Positions 12,237 through 23,379 of a DNA stretch of 64,000 bases are shown here, piece by piece. Below the pieces are notes generated by a model, which saw only the letters and a program-made list of their open reading frames with translations, was not told the origin of the DNA and did not search any database. A program made the translations under genes and the position numbers. Numbering within the stretch: position 1 is the first letter of the stretch; each line of letters opens with the position of its first letter. Source of the stretch: Parelaphostrongylus tenuis (lineage: Eukaryota; Nematoda; Chromadorea; Rhabditida; Metastrongylidae); assembly GCA_019055375.1 (NCBI GenBank), contig JAHQIW010007315.1, positions 124,001-188,000 of the forward strand. Direction: 5' to 3'.

Positions 12237-12825
12237 TTAACACGTGTTCGCAATAAAGTCGGAAGAGGCATTGTGAAAATAAACTGAGAGAGACCATCAT
12301 AAGCCATTGCATAGCACAGGCTATTGCATAGGGCATTCAATCATCTGCTTCATGTTCGGTGAAATTGATTGTATGGATATGTCTATACTAAACGTTGTCT
12401 TTAATCTTTTATAGGAGAATCGAAAGTAAAGGTTGGCACTCACGTTCGACGACGTTGACCGAGTAGGCGTGCGGTATGGTTCTTCTAAGTCCGCTTTGGT
12501 TGGTCCGAATCCGGAGCTACATTCTGATGATGGCCCAGTTTTTGGTGGAGCATTTGGTTTTCTGAAACATTATATTCAATTCTAAAATCACATTTATCGC
12601 TGAATAAAAAATTGGCATTTTCTACACACTTTCAGCTTATGATTCAAAGCCGTTAACAAAAATAAGAAATTAGTAGAAACTGAAACAATTCGAAAGTGCA
12701 TAAGAGTGTTTTCGAAAACGTACCGAATTTCCTTTCCAACGTCGAATGCACAGGACAATCAGCAGCAGAATAATCAGCGCAATGCCCATGACATGGCAAG
12801 CAGTGTAGCTCGATGAATCGATCAC
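12237..12825 (-). CDS. Single-pass membrane protein, C-terminal three exons (5' part missing)
   Basis: Three minus-strand exons fit together in phase. Exon 12,825-12,724 (after CAACAG) has 34 codons with a transmembrane helix GIALIILLLIVLC followed by the stop-transfer IRRWKGNS. Exon 12,561-12,444 (after TTTCAG, ending at GTGAGT) reads KTKCSTKTGPSSEC... to HAYSVNVVE. Exon 12,283-12,237 (after CTCTCTCAG) reads YFHNASSDFIANTC and stop. Introns are 162 and 160 nt. The topology implies an extracellular N-terminus and a Ser/Thr-rich cytoplasmic tail of about 60 residues. No upstream ectodomain exon is seen; an RTE copy starts about 80 bp upstream and may have displaced it. Reading through the GTGAGT gives a different short ending. 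Family unknown. Confidence 0.55.
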
Positions 12826-12899
12826 CTGTTGCAGATCATAAACTTTTGAAATGGAAAAATTATGTCATTCTCATTACGCAGTTTTTATCAATTTCCCTT

Positions 12900-13625
12900 C
12901 ATCGACTGCAACCTAGATAAGTTGAGATCCGGACCCAGCTACTGTCATCACAGGAACTGCTGATCTGGCCTCCGTAGAGAAATCCCGGTCGTAAAACAAT
13001 CTACTCCCCTTGTACGAGGCCGCGGATCTCCGTTACTGAGGGATCTCTGCCTCCTTGGTTACAACGACAAGTGAAAAACGATCATGTGTTTCCCAAAGAC
13101 ATTTACAGCAAAAACTTTTCGTCTCTGCAGCACCAATTTGGCATATGTTCAACACTACAAGTCAGATTGTCCGAAATCCTGCGACCAAGCGGATGAATAG
13201 CACATGAAAGACGGTTAGGAGTCACCTCTGACAAATAAGCTCCTCCTTTTCTTAGGAAAGACTGGCAAGGTACCTGTAAATAGCCAGTTCTCAAATTTAG
13301 AGCTCAGAAATCTACACGATGGATATCAAATGAAGACATTATAAAGAAACGGGCATCGTTGTCCTAAAGCGGAAAGAACCCCGATACGGCAGCGCCAAAA
13401 ATGACGAATACGGAGAGGCTGCTAAAATCTCTGGGCCAAGCTAGGCTGCCAAAATTGCAACAAATTGTAGTCATAGTGTGTATCTATAACGCACGCGCAT
13501 TTGTATAAGAATCCTCTAATGGCTATCTTCACATGCAAGCAAGAAGAAGGTGCGATATCACTGGCATAGCCAAAGCGAGAAGAGCCACTCATTTTAAATG
13601 TGTGGTGTTTATAGAGTCATAAAAG
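12900..13625 (+). mobile_element. RTE-type retrotransposon, 5' fragment
   Basis: This is the 5' region of the same element found at 14.0-16.6 kb. The blocks at 13,100-13,330 and 13,370-13,600 align with 14,230-14,420 and 14,470-14,700, including the start of the endonuclease (IYNARAF, then CDITGIAKARRATHF). It is cut off at about 13,620, before the catalytic core. The reverse strand shows misleading ORFs such as 13,103-13,294. Confidence 0.65.
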
Positions 13626-14029
13626 ATTTCTTCACTGTTTTAATCCCCGTGAACCATGCCATGTTTGCGACCGTAATCTATGAAAAATGTTATTAGACAG
13701 AATCGCTTTAGCAGTATTATGTTCGACTTCAAGACTATTTCAAAACTAGCTGATGTGAACTATGATACAATCAGTTTTCTCGCCATGTATGACTTCTAGA
13801 GTCTGATTGAACAGAGCTCAAACCCGGAGAAAGCCATATTCGCTACTAATTATTCATTTACAATTTCATTCTACATAACTAATCCTCACACCTATTACGC
13901 GGATCCCAGTATTTACTAGATTTCATTCGCTGCATGTGTGCATTCTCCACGAAAGCCGAACTTTTTGTTCTGAGTCAATTCTTCCCCGAGTCCCGAGATA
14001 GTTGTGCTATAGCGTTTCGGGACAGATTC

Positions 14030-16620
14030 CGAAAAGGAGTCAGGCAGAGTCAAGTGTGGCATTGGACTCTCTATTATTGTTGTTATTACATATTATTTCG
14101 GATAAAAACTCACGGATCGCGGTTAATCACGAGGAACGAGACGCGCTCACAGGTGGTAAATAGAGAAATTGATTGCGAACTAAAAGCAACCGCGTGTTTC
14201 AAAGCAGATAGGTTCGGAAGACGAACTCTGCTTGTGCAGCGCCAACTTGACAGACCTTTATTTCTACAGTCAAACTGGCTAACAGCCTGCAATCAAGAGG
14301 ATGGGAAGTACACGGTAGACGTTTAGGAGTCACCTCCAACAAATACCCTTTACCCACTCTTCCGAGAGAGACTGGCAACCTACTCGTGAGAACCCAGCCC
14401 CCACGTTCAGAGCCTAGCAAGCTATACGTTGGGTATCAAAGTGCTAAAAACAGCAATAAATATGGGCCTTATTTCTCTGACCCCGAAAGAGCCTCCGGTA
14501 CGGTAGCGCTGAATTGGATAAGGAGGGAGAAGCTGCTATAAGTTTAGAGCCAGACTAGACTGCCATAATTGAAGTGGTCTAAAGTAATGATCTCCACCTA
14601 TAACGCACTAACACTTGCATAGGAATCCGCTATAGAAAATCTATTAATGCAAGCAAGAAGCATTAGGTACGACATCACTGGCCTAGCGGAAACGAGAAGT
14701 CACCACCCATTCCACGCTGTTTGTGACACTAAAGAAGAACTGTTACTTGGAACATGCGATTGCGGAGTGTCGGCGGCGTTGGCGTCTTTATCAAATCGAA
14801 TTTGACCATTAACTCTGATTTATTTGAACAGCTAACAATCCGGATCAGACGACTGCGGTTGTAGCGATGTGAATCAACGGCGGCTTCCACCATCTTCGTT
14901 GCTTATGCACCAACATCAACCTATGACGAAGAGAAATTCGAAGCGTTTTATATAGACCTTGAAAAGCTCTTCGGAGAAGACCAAACATTCTTCAAGGTCA
15001 TTGTTGGATACTCTATCATAAAAGGTGGTATCCCAGAGCAACGCCTGAAGAACGTCTCATTGAGACCAGTGGACAAGAATGCAACGAACAAAGTAAGAGG
15101 CTTTTTGAGTTTATCATGATAAGCACAACCAAAAATGGTAATGAACAATGCAAGTGACACTTTCAGCGGTGGGCGTGGGAGTTTCCCAATGGCGAATACA
15201 TAACGAATAGGCCACACCTTAGTAATTAAAAGGTTCTCTCTGACCGATGTCGCTGTTATTCCCAAATTCTTCACGAAATCAGGCCATCGTCTCCGCTTTT
15301 GACAAATTCACAATCGGCTCATTCAACATTTTCACGTTAGTGATGAAGGCCGACAGTCCTAAAGTAACAAAGAAGCGTTTGTCTCTGAAAACATTTTAGC
15401 CTGTAAGTCAACGTGGAATCGCAAGAGTTACAGACAACTGATACCTCACATGCTAGCTTGGCAAACGCTGCAGAGAAGCGATAAAAGAAGATTTTGAAGA
15501 CAGGTAAGCAGCAGTTATGGCCAAAGCTGCAGAAGTTGGAAAGGAATTTTGTGCAGCCCACCAAAGCTTCACTAATTTCAAGATCAAGATGAATGCACTC
15601 CGACACCCTCACGGGACATTTAAACCTTCTACAAGGGCAATGAAGAAAACCATCCACGACAAGTATTAGGATCTTTTCAGTAGCCATGTTCGCTTTCCAT
15701 CATATGACTTGAAAGAAGACGAATTTGTTGTTCCACTAGTTCCCTTCCGAAATCGGACACGCATATTGTCGGTGAAGGATAGAACACCTGGCTTAGACAA
15801 CAAGACCAGAACACCTGAAGAATTTACCACCAGTTCTCATTCCGCACCTTGGCTTGGCTCTCACTCGTTACCTCTCAGAATTCAAGGCTCTCAGTCAGAG
15901 AAGACCAGCAAGACCGGTTGTTATTTCAAAGGGAAGGCCTTCACGACATAGCAGTTAAAGCCTAATCTGCTTGCTGTCCGGCGTCTATAAACTCTTCATT
16001 CGAGTCATCCTAAGTAGGATAGTCAAAACGCTGGGCAAAAGACATCCGTGAGAATAAGCAGGCTTTATAAAAGGTTTTAGCACCATAGGCCACATTCACA
16101 CATTCACAGACCCATTGAAGTTTCACGAGAGTACAAACAACCACTTTGTCTCACTTTCATCGATCTGAGATAAGCCTTTGATTGAGTGGAAACAGAAGCG
16201 GTTATAGAGGATTCGGATAACCAGGGCGTCCCTACTCGGCGCATAACAATACTTTTTGAGCTCTATAGATATTTTACAACCAAGAAAACGCCATTCTTCG
16301 ACGATATTACTGTTGACGTAAGCAGAGGGGCTCGATAATACGTTACAATTTTGCCAATCAAATCACTGCCACCTTCCAAAGCGTAATGGGGACATTAGAA
16401 AGGGGTGAAACGGGAGTGAAAGCGCCGGTCGACAATTGAAGCATTTTTGCTTCGCCGATGATATCGTCTATATAACACCAAGCATCAGCCAGACAAGGCA
16501 AATGTTGACCTACAGCGCATTATAAGTCTCTCTTCTAAACAAATAACATCATTAGAATCGTCGAGTCGAATCGCTGTTAAAACTCTAGAAGAAAAGCTTT
16601 CCCCAGCAAGAAATGTTCGG
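14030..16620 (+). mobile_element. RTE-type LINE, decayed endonuclease and reverse transcriptase
   Basis: In shifting plus-strand frames it shows an APE-type endonuclease (SVGGVGVFIKSNLTINSD, IFVAYAPTSTYDEEKFEAFY, FFKVIVGY at 14,760-15,010; KRFSLTDVAVIPKFFTKSGH near 15,230). A linker follows, then reverse transcriptase pieces (LSHFH at about 16,150, DVSRGAR at about 16,320, and the active-site block FADDIVYITPSISQ at 16,451-16,493). Stops and deletions are frequent, so it is inactive. The 130-codon ORF 13,934-14,326 is part of its 5' region. Confidence 0.85.
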
Positions 16621-16846
16621 ATGAGGAACATAATTTTATTTCTGCTGTTACAATGCAACAATAAACCTATCTTAGAAATAAAATATATCGTTCGAATTCT
16701 ATTAAATTAGGCTATCGAATGGCTATCAGAAGATAGAAAAATTGAAAAGTACTTTCCTGAGGAGACCGAAACAGGGTGCGATTGAAGGGAAAGTACCGAG
16801 TTTGCTTTTGCACTTCATTACCTCTTTAATTAAGCTTAGTACAGGT

Positions 16847-17063
16847 TTATACTCTATCAACCATTTGTAAACCGTCAACAGGGAGCGTAACGTTGAAAGG
16901 TGCTCTTACAATAAACAAATGGTCGTTGGCTCGCTCCCACTTTCCAGGCTCATCAAACCTTCCTTCCCTTCTTGACTGGCAGGTTGCTACGTTTATCTTG
17001 AAGATTGGCAGCAATGATGGGCATCGGTAGGCTACTTCAGTCGATGCACATTTGAGACATTAG
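16847..17063 (-). other. Open minus-strand frame of about 71 codons without start
   Basis: Open from just after a TAA at about 17,064 to TAA at 16,847, with protein-like composition (EVAYRCPSLLPIFKINVATC; GKWERANDHLFIVRAPFN). It could be a terminal exon, but no clear acceptor is visible. Confidence 0.25.
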
Positions 17064-17074
17064 TTCATTTACTT

Positions 17075-17165
17075 TCAACGATGCTTGATAAAGTTGAATG
17101 CCTGGCACATCGTTCAAGCCTTGACCAACACCAAATGCTTCGTACTGTATCCTTTGATAGGAACA
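17075..17165 (+). repeat. Diverged SINE tail (family S2)
   Basis: GTTGAATGCCTGGCACATC and the following CAAGCCTTGACCAAC match the conserved tail of the S2 SINE family (compare 53,640-53,700). The head is missing. Confidence 0.4.
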
Positions 17166-17428
17166 TATCTTTACGCCTTGAGCACCATTTATCCTAACTG
17201 CTTGATTGGTGCCTGCTATTTTGTCCTACCGCCATTATTACTATTGTTTCGAGAACTTTTATTAAAGGAGAAGTGGTGCTCAGAGAGTTCAATGAGACAA
17301 GGATAGATATGCAATTAATGGTAAGCAAGAAAAATTTCGGACACATTTGCTCTAAAGCTGGATTCCGAAACTGAAATAAAGTTCTTTGAACAAAAAACGA
17401 CTAATCTAGAGCACTTTTGCGAAACTAG

Positions 17429-18161
17429 GTGTTTGAGCATCAAGTGACGAACCCTACCGTGGTCATCAGTCTTCACGTAAGAGTGTACGTACAGATCAAG
17501 TTGTTTGCAAAAGCCCTCCTAAATTTTATTTTTCCTAGATGTGACGACAGTGTGATCATAGTGGACGAGGGCTTTTCCTTTACACAAAAGAACGATACGG
17601 TTGAAGAAAATGAGGATGAACAGAACATCGTGCAGCATCCGTCCAAGCTAGAGAGACACGAAAATGTGAATTCATCAGGTAATGAAACATTGTCAAGAAA
17701 CTAGTGCACAGCTCTTTTCCTCGAATTCCACCGGCGGTGTTCGTGGGTGTTGTCCCGCTGTACAATAGCGTCTGATGATACGCCGTCCAAACGGCAAGCA
17801 ACAGAAAATGGGCCGCCGTCGCATATGTGTTGATAATTTTTGGCAGTGACATGACGATACCATCCATAGTAGTATCTTTTTGAGCCGTCCCAACTGCCGA
17901 CGGAATTATATTGACACAGGCATCCAACACCACACTTGCTACAGATAGTTTATCATCAGTCCTATAATAATTATAAACAACTTGTCGACACTGAACACTC
18001 ATGAGTGCTTAAGCAGAGACAGGTGATTGTGGACCAATACTCTCATCATACTACTGTAACTTCAATCGTTTTCAGAAAAGTTGTTTGTCGATATACGAAC
18101 AGATAACAAGCTGTTGTTACCTCGTTATATAACTTCTTCAAGTGTTCAAGGAGCAGTTTGA
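17429..18161 (+). CDS. Three-exon 3' portion of an unknown gene
   Basis: Proposed exons are 17,429-17,484 (after AAACTAG; FEHQVTNPTVVISLHVR), 17,539-17,678 (after TTTTTCCTAG; CDDSVIIVDEGFSFTQK... to HENVNSS) and 18,076-18,161 (after TTTTCAG; KLFVDIRTDNKLLLPRYITS then stop). Phases agree at both junctions: GT+A and G+AA. Introns are 54 and 397 nt. The middle is acidic (TVEENEDEQN). No domain is recognised and the 5' end is missing. The first donor could instead be GTAAGAG at 17,477, but that breaks the frame. The opposite strand carries a 140-codon ORF over the same DNA, so one of the two is a shadow. Confidence 0.45.
17580..18002 (-). CDS. Alternative 140-codon ORF overlapping the plus-strand gene model
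   Basis: ATG at 18,002 opens a continuous frame with a hydrophobic region (LPKIINTYATAAHFLLLAVW) in its middle, which could be a membrane helix. It overlaps exon 2 of the plus-strand model on the opposite strand. No homology recognised. I favour the spliced plus-strand model. Confidence 0.25.
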   Translation of the reverse strand: MSVQCRQVVYNYYRTDDKLSVASVVLDACVNIIPSAVGTAQKDTTMDGIVMSLPKIINTYATAAHFLLLAVWTAYHQTLLYSGTTPTNTAGGIRGKELCTSFLTMFHYLMNSHFRVSLAWTDAARCSVHPHFLQPYRSFV

Positions 18162-18164
18162 CGA

Positions 18165-19330
18165 TTTGCAGCATACTATGAAAATTTATGCGCACTCTAG
18201 CTCACGAAATTGTGCTAGCTCAGCTGTTCTTTCCTTGGAGTACAGAGGTAAGCCTAGCTGGGATTCCTCAGATCTTCACCGCATTAGAGCAGTTGCGGTT
18301 CTTTTGAATCAGAGGGAGATTACCACCATGCTACTAGTAGCTATCAAGATAGCGGTCTCTTGATACGGTTTACTCTTATTTGGACTCCCCGAGTGGAATC
18401 ACCGAACTCCTTGTCAGCTTGCCGACTCCCCCACCCCGTACTTGCAGTCCCACGTCCTGGAACACCTCCTAGTCACGATGAGGCAGTAAACCATTTGGGG
18501 AGGGACCTGCACACTTTGTGAAGACAGACGTATTATTATTGGAGAGGCGTCGAAAAAGAAGAAGCTTCCTCTGTGATGACAGCATCCACAGTAAGCAGTG
18601 GTTGCTATTCACCAAGCTCTGACGTGTGTAACAACCGATTCAAGGAACGAATCAAAATTAGAAATAGGTGTTGGCTAGCTACTACAGAAAAAAAAAATCC
18701 ATGGTTGCGCATTACGGAAAGAAGAGATTTGATAATGAGCGAGATAAATCTGGATGGAAGGAAATCCCATATGTGGTTACGATGCACAATTTTACGTAGT
18801 GATAATTCATAAAGTTCTTTTCAGTGTTTGAATTGCATGTTTGAAATCACAATGCTAACTTTTATCTACTATCCAGTCTCTTTTCATGGAAGTGTATGAT
18901 GCGATATAAATCCATTGGCGTGCCCAGATGTGGAAAAAACTCCGAACTTCAGTCGCATTTTGAACGCATAATTACCTTTTCGAGGTTTCTCATTTTATTT
19001 ACCACACCAACCGAGAGTTTTATTCATACCCAGCATCCTTGTGGTCATACAAATTGGGTTTCCGATGTTCGTCACTAATGAAATTATAACGGAGTGCATC
19101 AAAGCTCAAACTGTTACACAGTTGATTTCACCCATATGCTAGCCAGTGGAAGAAGTTGAGCTATGTCACAAATGCTCTAAAGGATTATGTCAAGTAAAAC
19201 AATTTCTTTCTTTATCAACATAGTTATGAAGCCATGGATGTGAGCGGTTATATTGAAACAATCTGTCACATTTATAGAGGCAGCATAGTTGCAGTGATCA
19301 TTACACGACTACTAAGGCAGATGGAGTAGA
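18165..19330. other. Intergenic, weak exon-like piece only
   Basis: A stretch at 18,152-18,247 is open between TTCAAG and AGAG|GTAAGC and reads EQFDDLQHTMKIYAHS, but no partner exon fits in phase. No transposon or RNA gene was recognised in the rest. Confidence 0.35.
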
Positions 19331-19334
19331 GATA

Positions 19335-19622
19335 AGAGCGCGTATGGCGTAGTGGTCAAAGATGCTCTGCGACACACACGTGGTCATTGGTCCATGGTTC
19401 AATCTCGCGTCAAAGGCTCACTGAGTCTTCCGAATCGGTGAATCGGTGGCAGATTTGTCTGAGAGGTTAACAGCATCGACTAGATAAATCGTTAGGCTAT
19501 CGCCAGTCATTGATAAGGCGAGAAATGCATTCAATCAAACACATCTAAAAATTGAAGACGATGCATGGCTCATCTATCATAGGATTGACCAGCGCTGAGA
19601 GCTATATCCTTCATCCTTTGAG
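19335..19622 (+). repeat. tRNA-derived SINE, family S2, near full length
   Basis: The head has a Pol III A-box-like GGCGTAGTGGTCA and a B-box-like GGTTCAATCTC. It is followed by the family body (AATCGGTG...GCCAGTCATTG) and tail (ATTGAAGACGATGCATGGC...GACCAGCGCTGAGAGC). About 290 bp. Confidence 0.6.
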
Positions 19623-19744
19623 GTAGATCATCTTGTGCTAGAAACACAACTTGCCTGCTTTTGATTCCGTTCGAAGATTTGGATAGGATTGGGACATGCT
19701 TGCCTGCATCTAATTTTGATTCGGTACCGACTTAACTTGATCCT

Positions 19745-19995
19745 TTGGTGCAGCGGTTAATGACGCAGCGCAAAGCATACGTGATCGTCGGCTTCATCTC
19801 GCATCTGGCTCACCAGGCCTTTGTTAGCGAATCGGTACCAGACTTGTTTGTTAGGATATAAAAGTGACTCGATGATTTGCTAGGCCACGAGAAGTAATTA
19901 CAGATGTGAATTCAACACTCTCCATGAAGCTTGATGAGGTCGAATGCATGTTCGTCATTCACAATTTGAGTAACGTCAACAGCTTTGCATACTTA
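19745..19995 (+). repeat. Diverged S2 SINE
   Basis: GCAGCGGTTAATGACGC, the body GGCTCACCAGGCC, and a tail GTCGAATGCATG...AACGTCAACAGCTTTG follow the S2 layout with many substitutions. The 76-codon ORF 19,906-20,136 starts inside this tail, so I do not call it a gene. Confidence 0.4.
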
Positions 19996-20259
19996 TCATT
20001 CACCGAGCTTGTGAATGTCGCAGACGACAGAAGAAAACGCGACCAGAAAAAAGAGAAAGAAATTGACAGTAGGAGGGGCCAACCCGGAAGCGCCAAGCAT
20101 ATAAATGCGCGCACCGCTTTCTCGGGACTCACGTAATGCAACAGCATGCACTTATCAGCGAATCGATTTGGATTAGTTTTTGATTATCATCTGACATCAT
20201 AACTTACCTTTTACTGACGTCATAGATCCGCTATTTTTTTTTCGATGAGCAGACACGAA

Positions 20260-20345
20260 GTTGACAGTAGCTCCTGGATATATCAATCGCTGACGAGTCG
20301 GTGGTTTCGCCTCCGTCGGAGCCTTGAAGGGTCCCTGAAGGTCAA
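20260..20345 (-). repeat. Decayed PLE end with hammerhead-like remnant
   Basis: The minus strand reads CAATTTGACCTTCAGGGACC, then GGCTCCGACGGAGGCGAAAC. This is recognisably the PLE end found intact at 21,963-22,019, but the CTGANGA box is lost. Confidence 0.4.
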
Positions 20346-20814
20346 ATTGACATGTGGTCCATTGACTCCAACGCTTTCAGAATCCGCTAATAAAACATAT
20401 TGTATAAATGTTCAAATGCTAGCAAACAGCTTATTTTAATAACTCAGTGTTGTATATTGAAAACCGCCCCTATTTATCCATAAGTGAATAGTTATTGTAC
20501 CCTCCAAAGATCTCTCAACTCACATCAAGTTGATATCAAGGACTATTCGGTCACAATGATGCCGTCTTTCCTTTCCTCAGAGCCAATGCTTCCAACGTGT
20601 TCGTCTTCTTTAGAGCCAGAGCTCAGAAGCTTGATTCAGTCAGATGATCCAATCGTTTTTCCTCGGAGTCCTTCGTAGTCGTATAGAGCCAAATCTTCTT
20701 CAGTGGAGCGCGGCTCGAACAGGAATCTCACCCGACAAGGCATCTTTTATACGTATGGTTGTTGCCTATCCTTCTGATAATGATAACATTTTGTTTTGAT
20801 ATACTCGGATCGTC

Positions 20815-20855
20815 GGCTCTGAGAAAGACGAACACGTTGAAAAGTTAGCCGAATG
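20815..20855 (+). repeat. Decayed hammerhead-like motif of PLE type
   Basis: GGCTCTGAGAAAGACGAAC, then GTTGAAAAGTTAGCC. It keeps the GGCTCTGA and GAAA...GTTAGCC blocks of the 47,246 motif with a damaged hairpin. Confidence 0.4.
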
Positions 20856-21006
20856 AACCTTATCACCAAACTCGTGTAAACTGAGAAATCTTCACAGAAC
20901 AGATTGCCTGTTTACGCCGGAGCTGAATATTAGTCGGTCTCTAGGAAAACTACTTGGAGGAATATGTTTCCTATCTACAAATATAAGAATGAACATTTAA
21001 ATTAGG

Positions 21007-21730
21007 TATGCATCCATTCACACGATCACAGGACTCACTGAAGTTTTGCGAGACTACGAAAACCGCTCTGTCTCACTTTCATCGATTAAAGAAAGCCTTT
21101 GATTCAGTGATAACAAATGGGGTCATAAATAATCTGGACAGCCAGGCGTCCCAAGCAAGTATGTAGCGATACAGTGTTAAAGAGTGATGTGGAAAACTGT
21201 AGCGCCGACGATGGCGCTACAGTTTTGCACATCACTCTATAACACTGGGTATATATATATTAATATCAACATACGGCCGCAAAAAAGTGTTTAAATAAAA
21301 GCAATTCCACTTGATCTGTATAACGATCCATCGTGAGCTACATAGCGATTTCACCACCAAAATGTCGCCACTCTATAACCATATTACTATCGACGTGAAA
21401 AGAGTGGTTTGACAATGTGATACAATCTTGCCAATAACGATATCGTCCTTATAGCCATGCATCAGCAAGGTGGAGCAAATGTAGAAGGATTTCGGCAACA
21501 CCTGTGGAAAGATTGATCTCCGGCTAAATCTGAGTGTAGTGTCTAGGACCGCCTCGGTAAAGATGAAACACGGATACAACCCGCCCGAGGTTGAGAGTTT
21601 GCATATACTTCAGGGAATTGGAAGCAAAATCGATGCTGACTGTGCAATTCATCCTCGTAAAAAGGAAATAAGAAGCGCGGAGAGATCTTAAGAACCACAA
21701 ATTGTTTCCAAGGCCTCAGTTAAAATTGAA
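21007..21730 (+). mobile_element. RTE reverse transcriptase fragment
   Basis: The first part reads FHRLKKAFDSVITNGVINNL, an RT-domain block (compare 16,140-16,220). After an inserted hairpin it resumes with NHITIDVKR, ISKVEQM and a C-terminal-like stretch to about 21,720. The frame is broken, so it is inactive. Confidence 0.7.
21172..21246. repeat. Near-perfect hairpin inside the RTE fragment
   Basis: CAGTGTTA...GAGTGATGT...AAAACTGTAGCGCC and its inverted copy GGCGCTACAGTTTTGCACATC...CTCT...AACACTG are separated by about 6 bases. The GCACATCACTCT block is also the tail of the S1 SINE family, so the hairpin probably derives from two inverted SINE tails. Confidence 0.65.
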
Positions 21731-21917
21731 CTAAAAAGAAAACATGGTCGATCAAAGACGAGAAGGATGAATAACTGATGAATATAGAACCAATAGATAC
21801 TGTGGAATACTAAGAATGCATTTTTGGACCAAGAATGTTTTTGCAGGGGAGATGAAAGGCCGGAAGTAGTTTATAATACTTTCAAGGTCTAATGTTTTCG
21901 AAAGAAGGTTCAAGTTC

Positions 21918-22690
21918 TTATATTCTTCTTTGAGCCAAACACGAGGTGTTACAACAAAATATATTTGACAGTTGACGTTTCGGCAGTTCGCCTTCTTCAG
22001 AGCCTGGAAAGGTCAAATTGTCCGCGATGCAGTAAGCCAAACACCTCCAATACTCCCTTAGAAAAATCACAAATCTAGATTTCAATCGCATCAAGCACAA
22101 AATCAACTCTCAACATACTCACCGCTTTTTATATATGTTCCACCGAATGATTCAAGTGGAGACCACCGGAAGGAGATCACATAGGCTCGTAATGCACTTT
22201 ACCCATCAAAATAACAGTCTTATATGCTGACTAAAATCACGTGTGATAACGAGGCGTTCCTCCCTACGGTTCACAGTTGGATTGGTCGTATTAATCCAAA
22301 GTGCTTTAAGGAGTTTTCGCGCTGATGTTTTTTGTTTCTGCGCAAGGATGGTGACTTCAATCTCAAAATCAGCTCCGTCGTGTTTCTGTGTTCTATGCGT
22401 CCCTAGCGGAGTGTTCCGTCTACTAAGACGCTTGTCAGCTAGGTGTTCTTCTATGCGGGCATAGAGCGGCCTACCCGTTTCGCCAATATATTTGTCGCTA
22501 CACGCTTTGCAATAGTTAGGTAGACTGTACCTACGCTCATGCAATCATCGTCTCTGCCGTTAGGACATATTTTACAATCTTTCATTATACAGAGACGGTC
22601 ATATAAGCGGTTGCGACTAGTTGGCGTTTTAGAGTATTCGGTGGTATTTCAAGAAGAGCCACCGATTGCTCTAAACCCGCCCTTTTCAAA
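21918..22690 (-). mobile_element. Penelope-like element fragment: linker, GIY-YIG endonuclease, ribozyme-like end
   Basis: Minus-strand order: ALLEIPPNTLKRQLV (about 22,670), RNRLYDRLC with Cys-rich CKICPNGRDDDC (22,620-22,560), a frameshift, then the GIY-YIG region with CSDKYIGETGRPLYARIEEH and RKLLKALWINTTNPTVNRRE (22,510-22,240). Then come a 3' UTR, the hammerhead-like motif and the terminal CCTCGTGTTTGGC. The RT domain is absent. It pairs head-to-head with the copy at 22,742-23,375. Confidence 0.85.
21963..22019 (-). ncRNA. Hammerhead ribozyme-like motif, complete core
   Basis: On the minus strand: ATTTGAC (stem I, 22,018-22,012), CTGAAGA (22,000-21,994), a GGC/GCC hairpin, GAAA (21,981-21,978), CGTC, then GTCAAAT closing stem I (21,969-21,963). 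CTGANGA and GAAA are the invariant hammerhead boxes. Hammerheads are known at the ends of Penelope-like elements. Activity is not tested. Confidence 0.6.
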
Positions 22691-22741
22691 TAGTGTATCA
22701 TAGCTGTACCAATCTCATTTGAAAAGAGCATAATCTAATGT

Positions 22742-23375
22742 GATCTTGCATGAGCGTAGGTACAGTCTACCTAACTATTGCAAAGCGTGTAGCGATAAAT
22801 ATATTGGCGAAACGGGTAGGCCGCTCTATGCCCGCATGGAAGAACACTTAGCTGACAGGCGTCTTAATAGACGGAACACTCCGCTAGGGACGCATAGAGA
22901 ACAGAAACACGACGGAGCTGATTTTGAAATTGAAGTCACCATCCTTGCGCAGGAACAAAAAATATCAGCGCGAAAACTCCTTAAAGCACTTTGGATTAAT
23001 ACGACCAATCCAACTATGAACCGTTGGGAGGAATTCCTCGTTATCACACGTGATTTTAGTCAGTATATAAGACTGTTATTTTGATGGGTAAGGTGCTTTA
23101 CGAGCTTATGTGATCTCATTCCGGTGATCTCCATTTGAATCATTCGGTGGAACATATATAAAAAGCGGTGAGTATGCTGAGAGTTGATTTTGTGCTTGAT
23201 GCGATTGAAATCTAGGTCTGGTGATTTTTTCTAAGGGAGTATTGGAGGTGTTTGGCCTATTGGATTGCGGACGATTTGACCTTTCCAGGCTCCGAAATGG
23301 CGAACTGCCGAAACGTCAGCTGTCAAATCAATTTTATTGTAGCACCTCGTGTTTGGCTTAAAGAAGAATATAAGA
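22742..23375 (+). mobile_element. Penelope-like element fragment, mirror copy
   Basis: This plus-strand copy of the 21,918-22,555 arm has few differences. It has a GIY-YIG domain at 22,780-23,084 (DKYIGETGRPLYARMEEH), then a UTR, then the ribozyme-like end (23,274-23,328). The stem I arms ATTTGAC and GTCAAAT survive there, but the CTGAAGA box is damaged to CTCCGAAATGG. The element ends in CCTCGTGTTTGGC. Confidence 0.85.
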
Positions 23376-23379
23376 AATT

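Noticed and set aside
13103..14420. Two similar minus-strand ORFs (13,103-13,294 and 14,199-14,420)
   Set aside because: Their similarity comes from the two RTE 5' regions on the plus strand; they are not a gene family.
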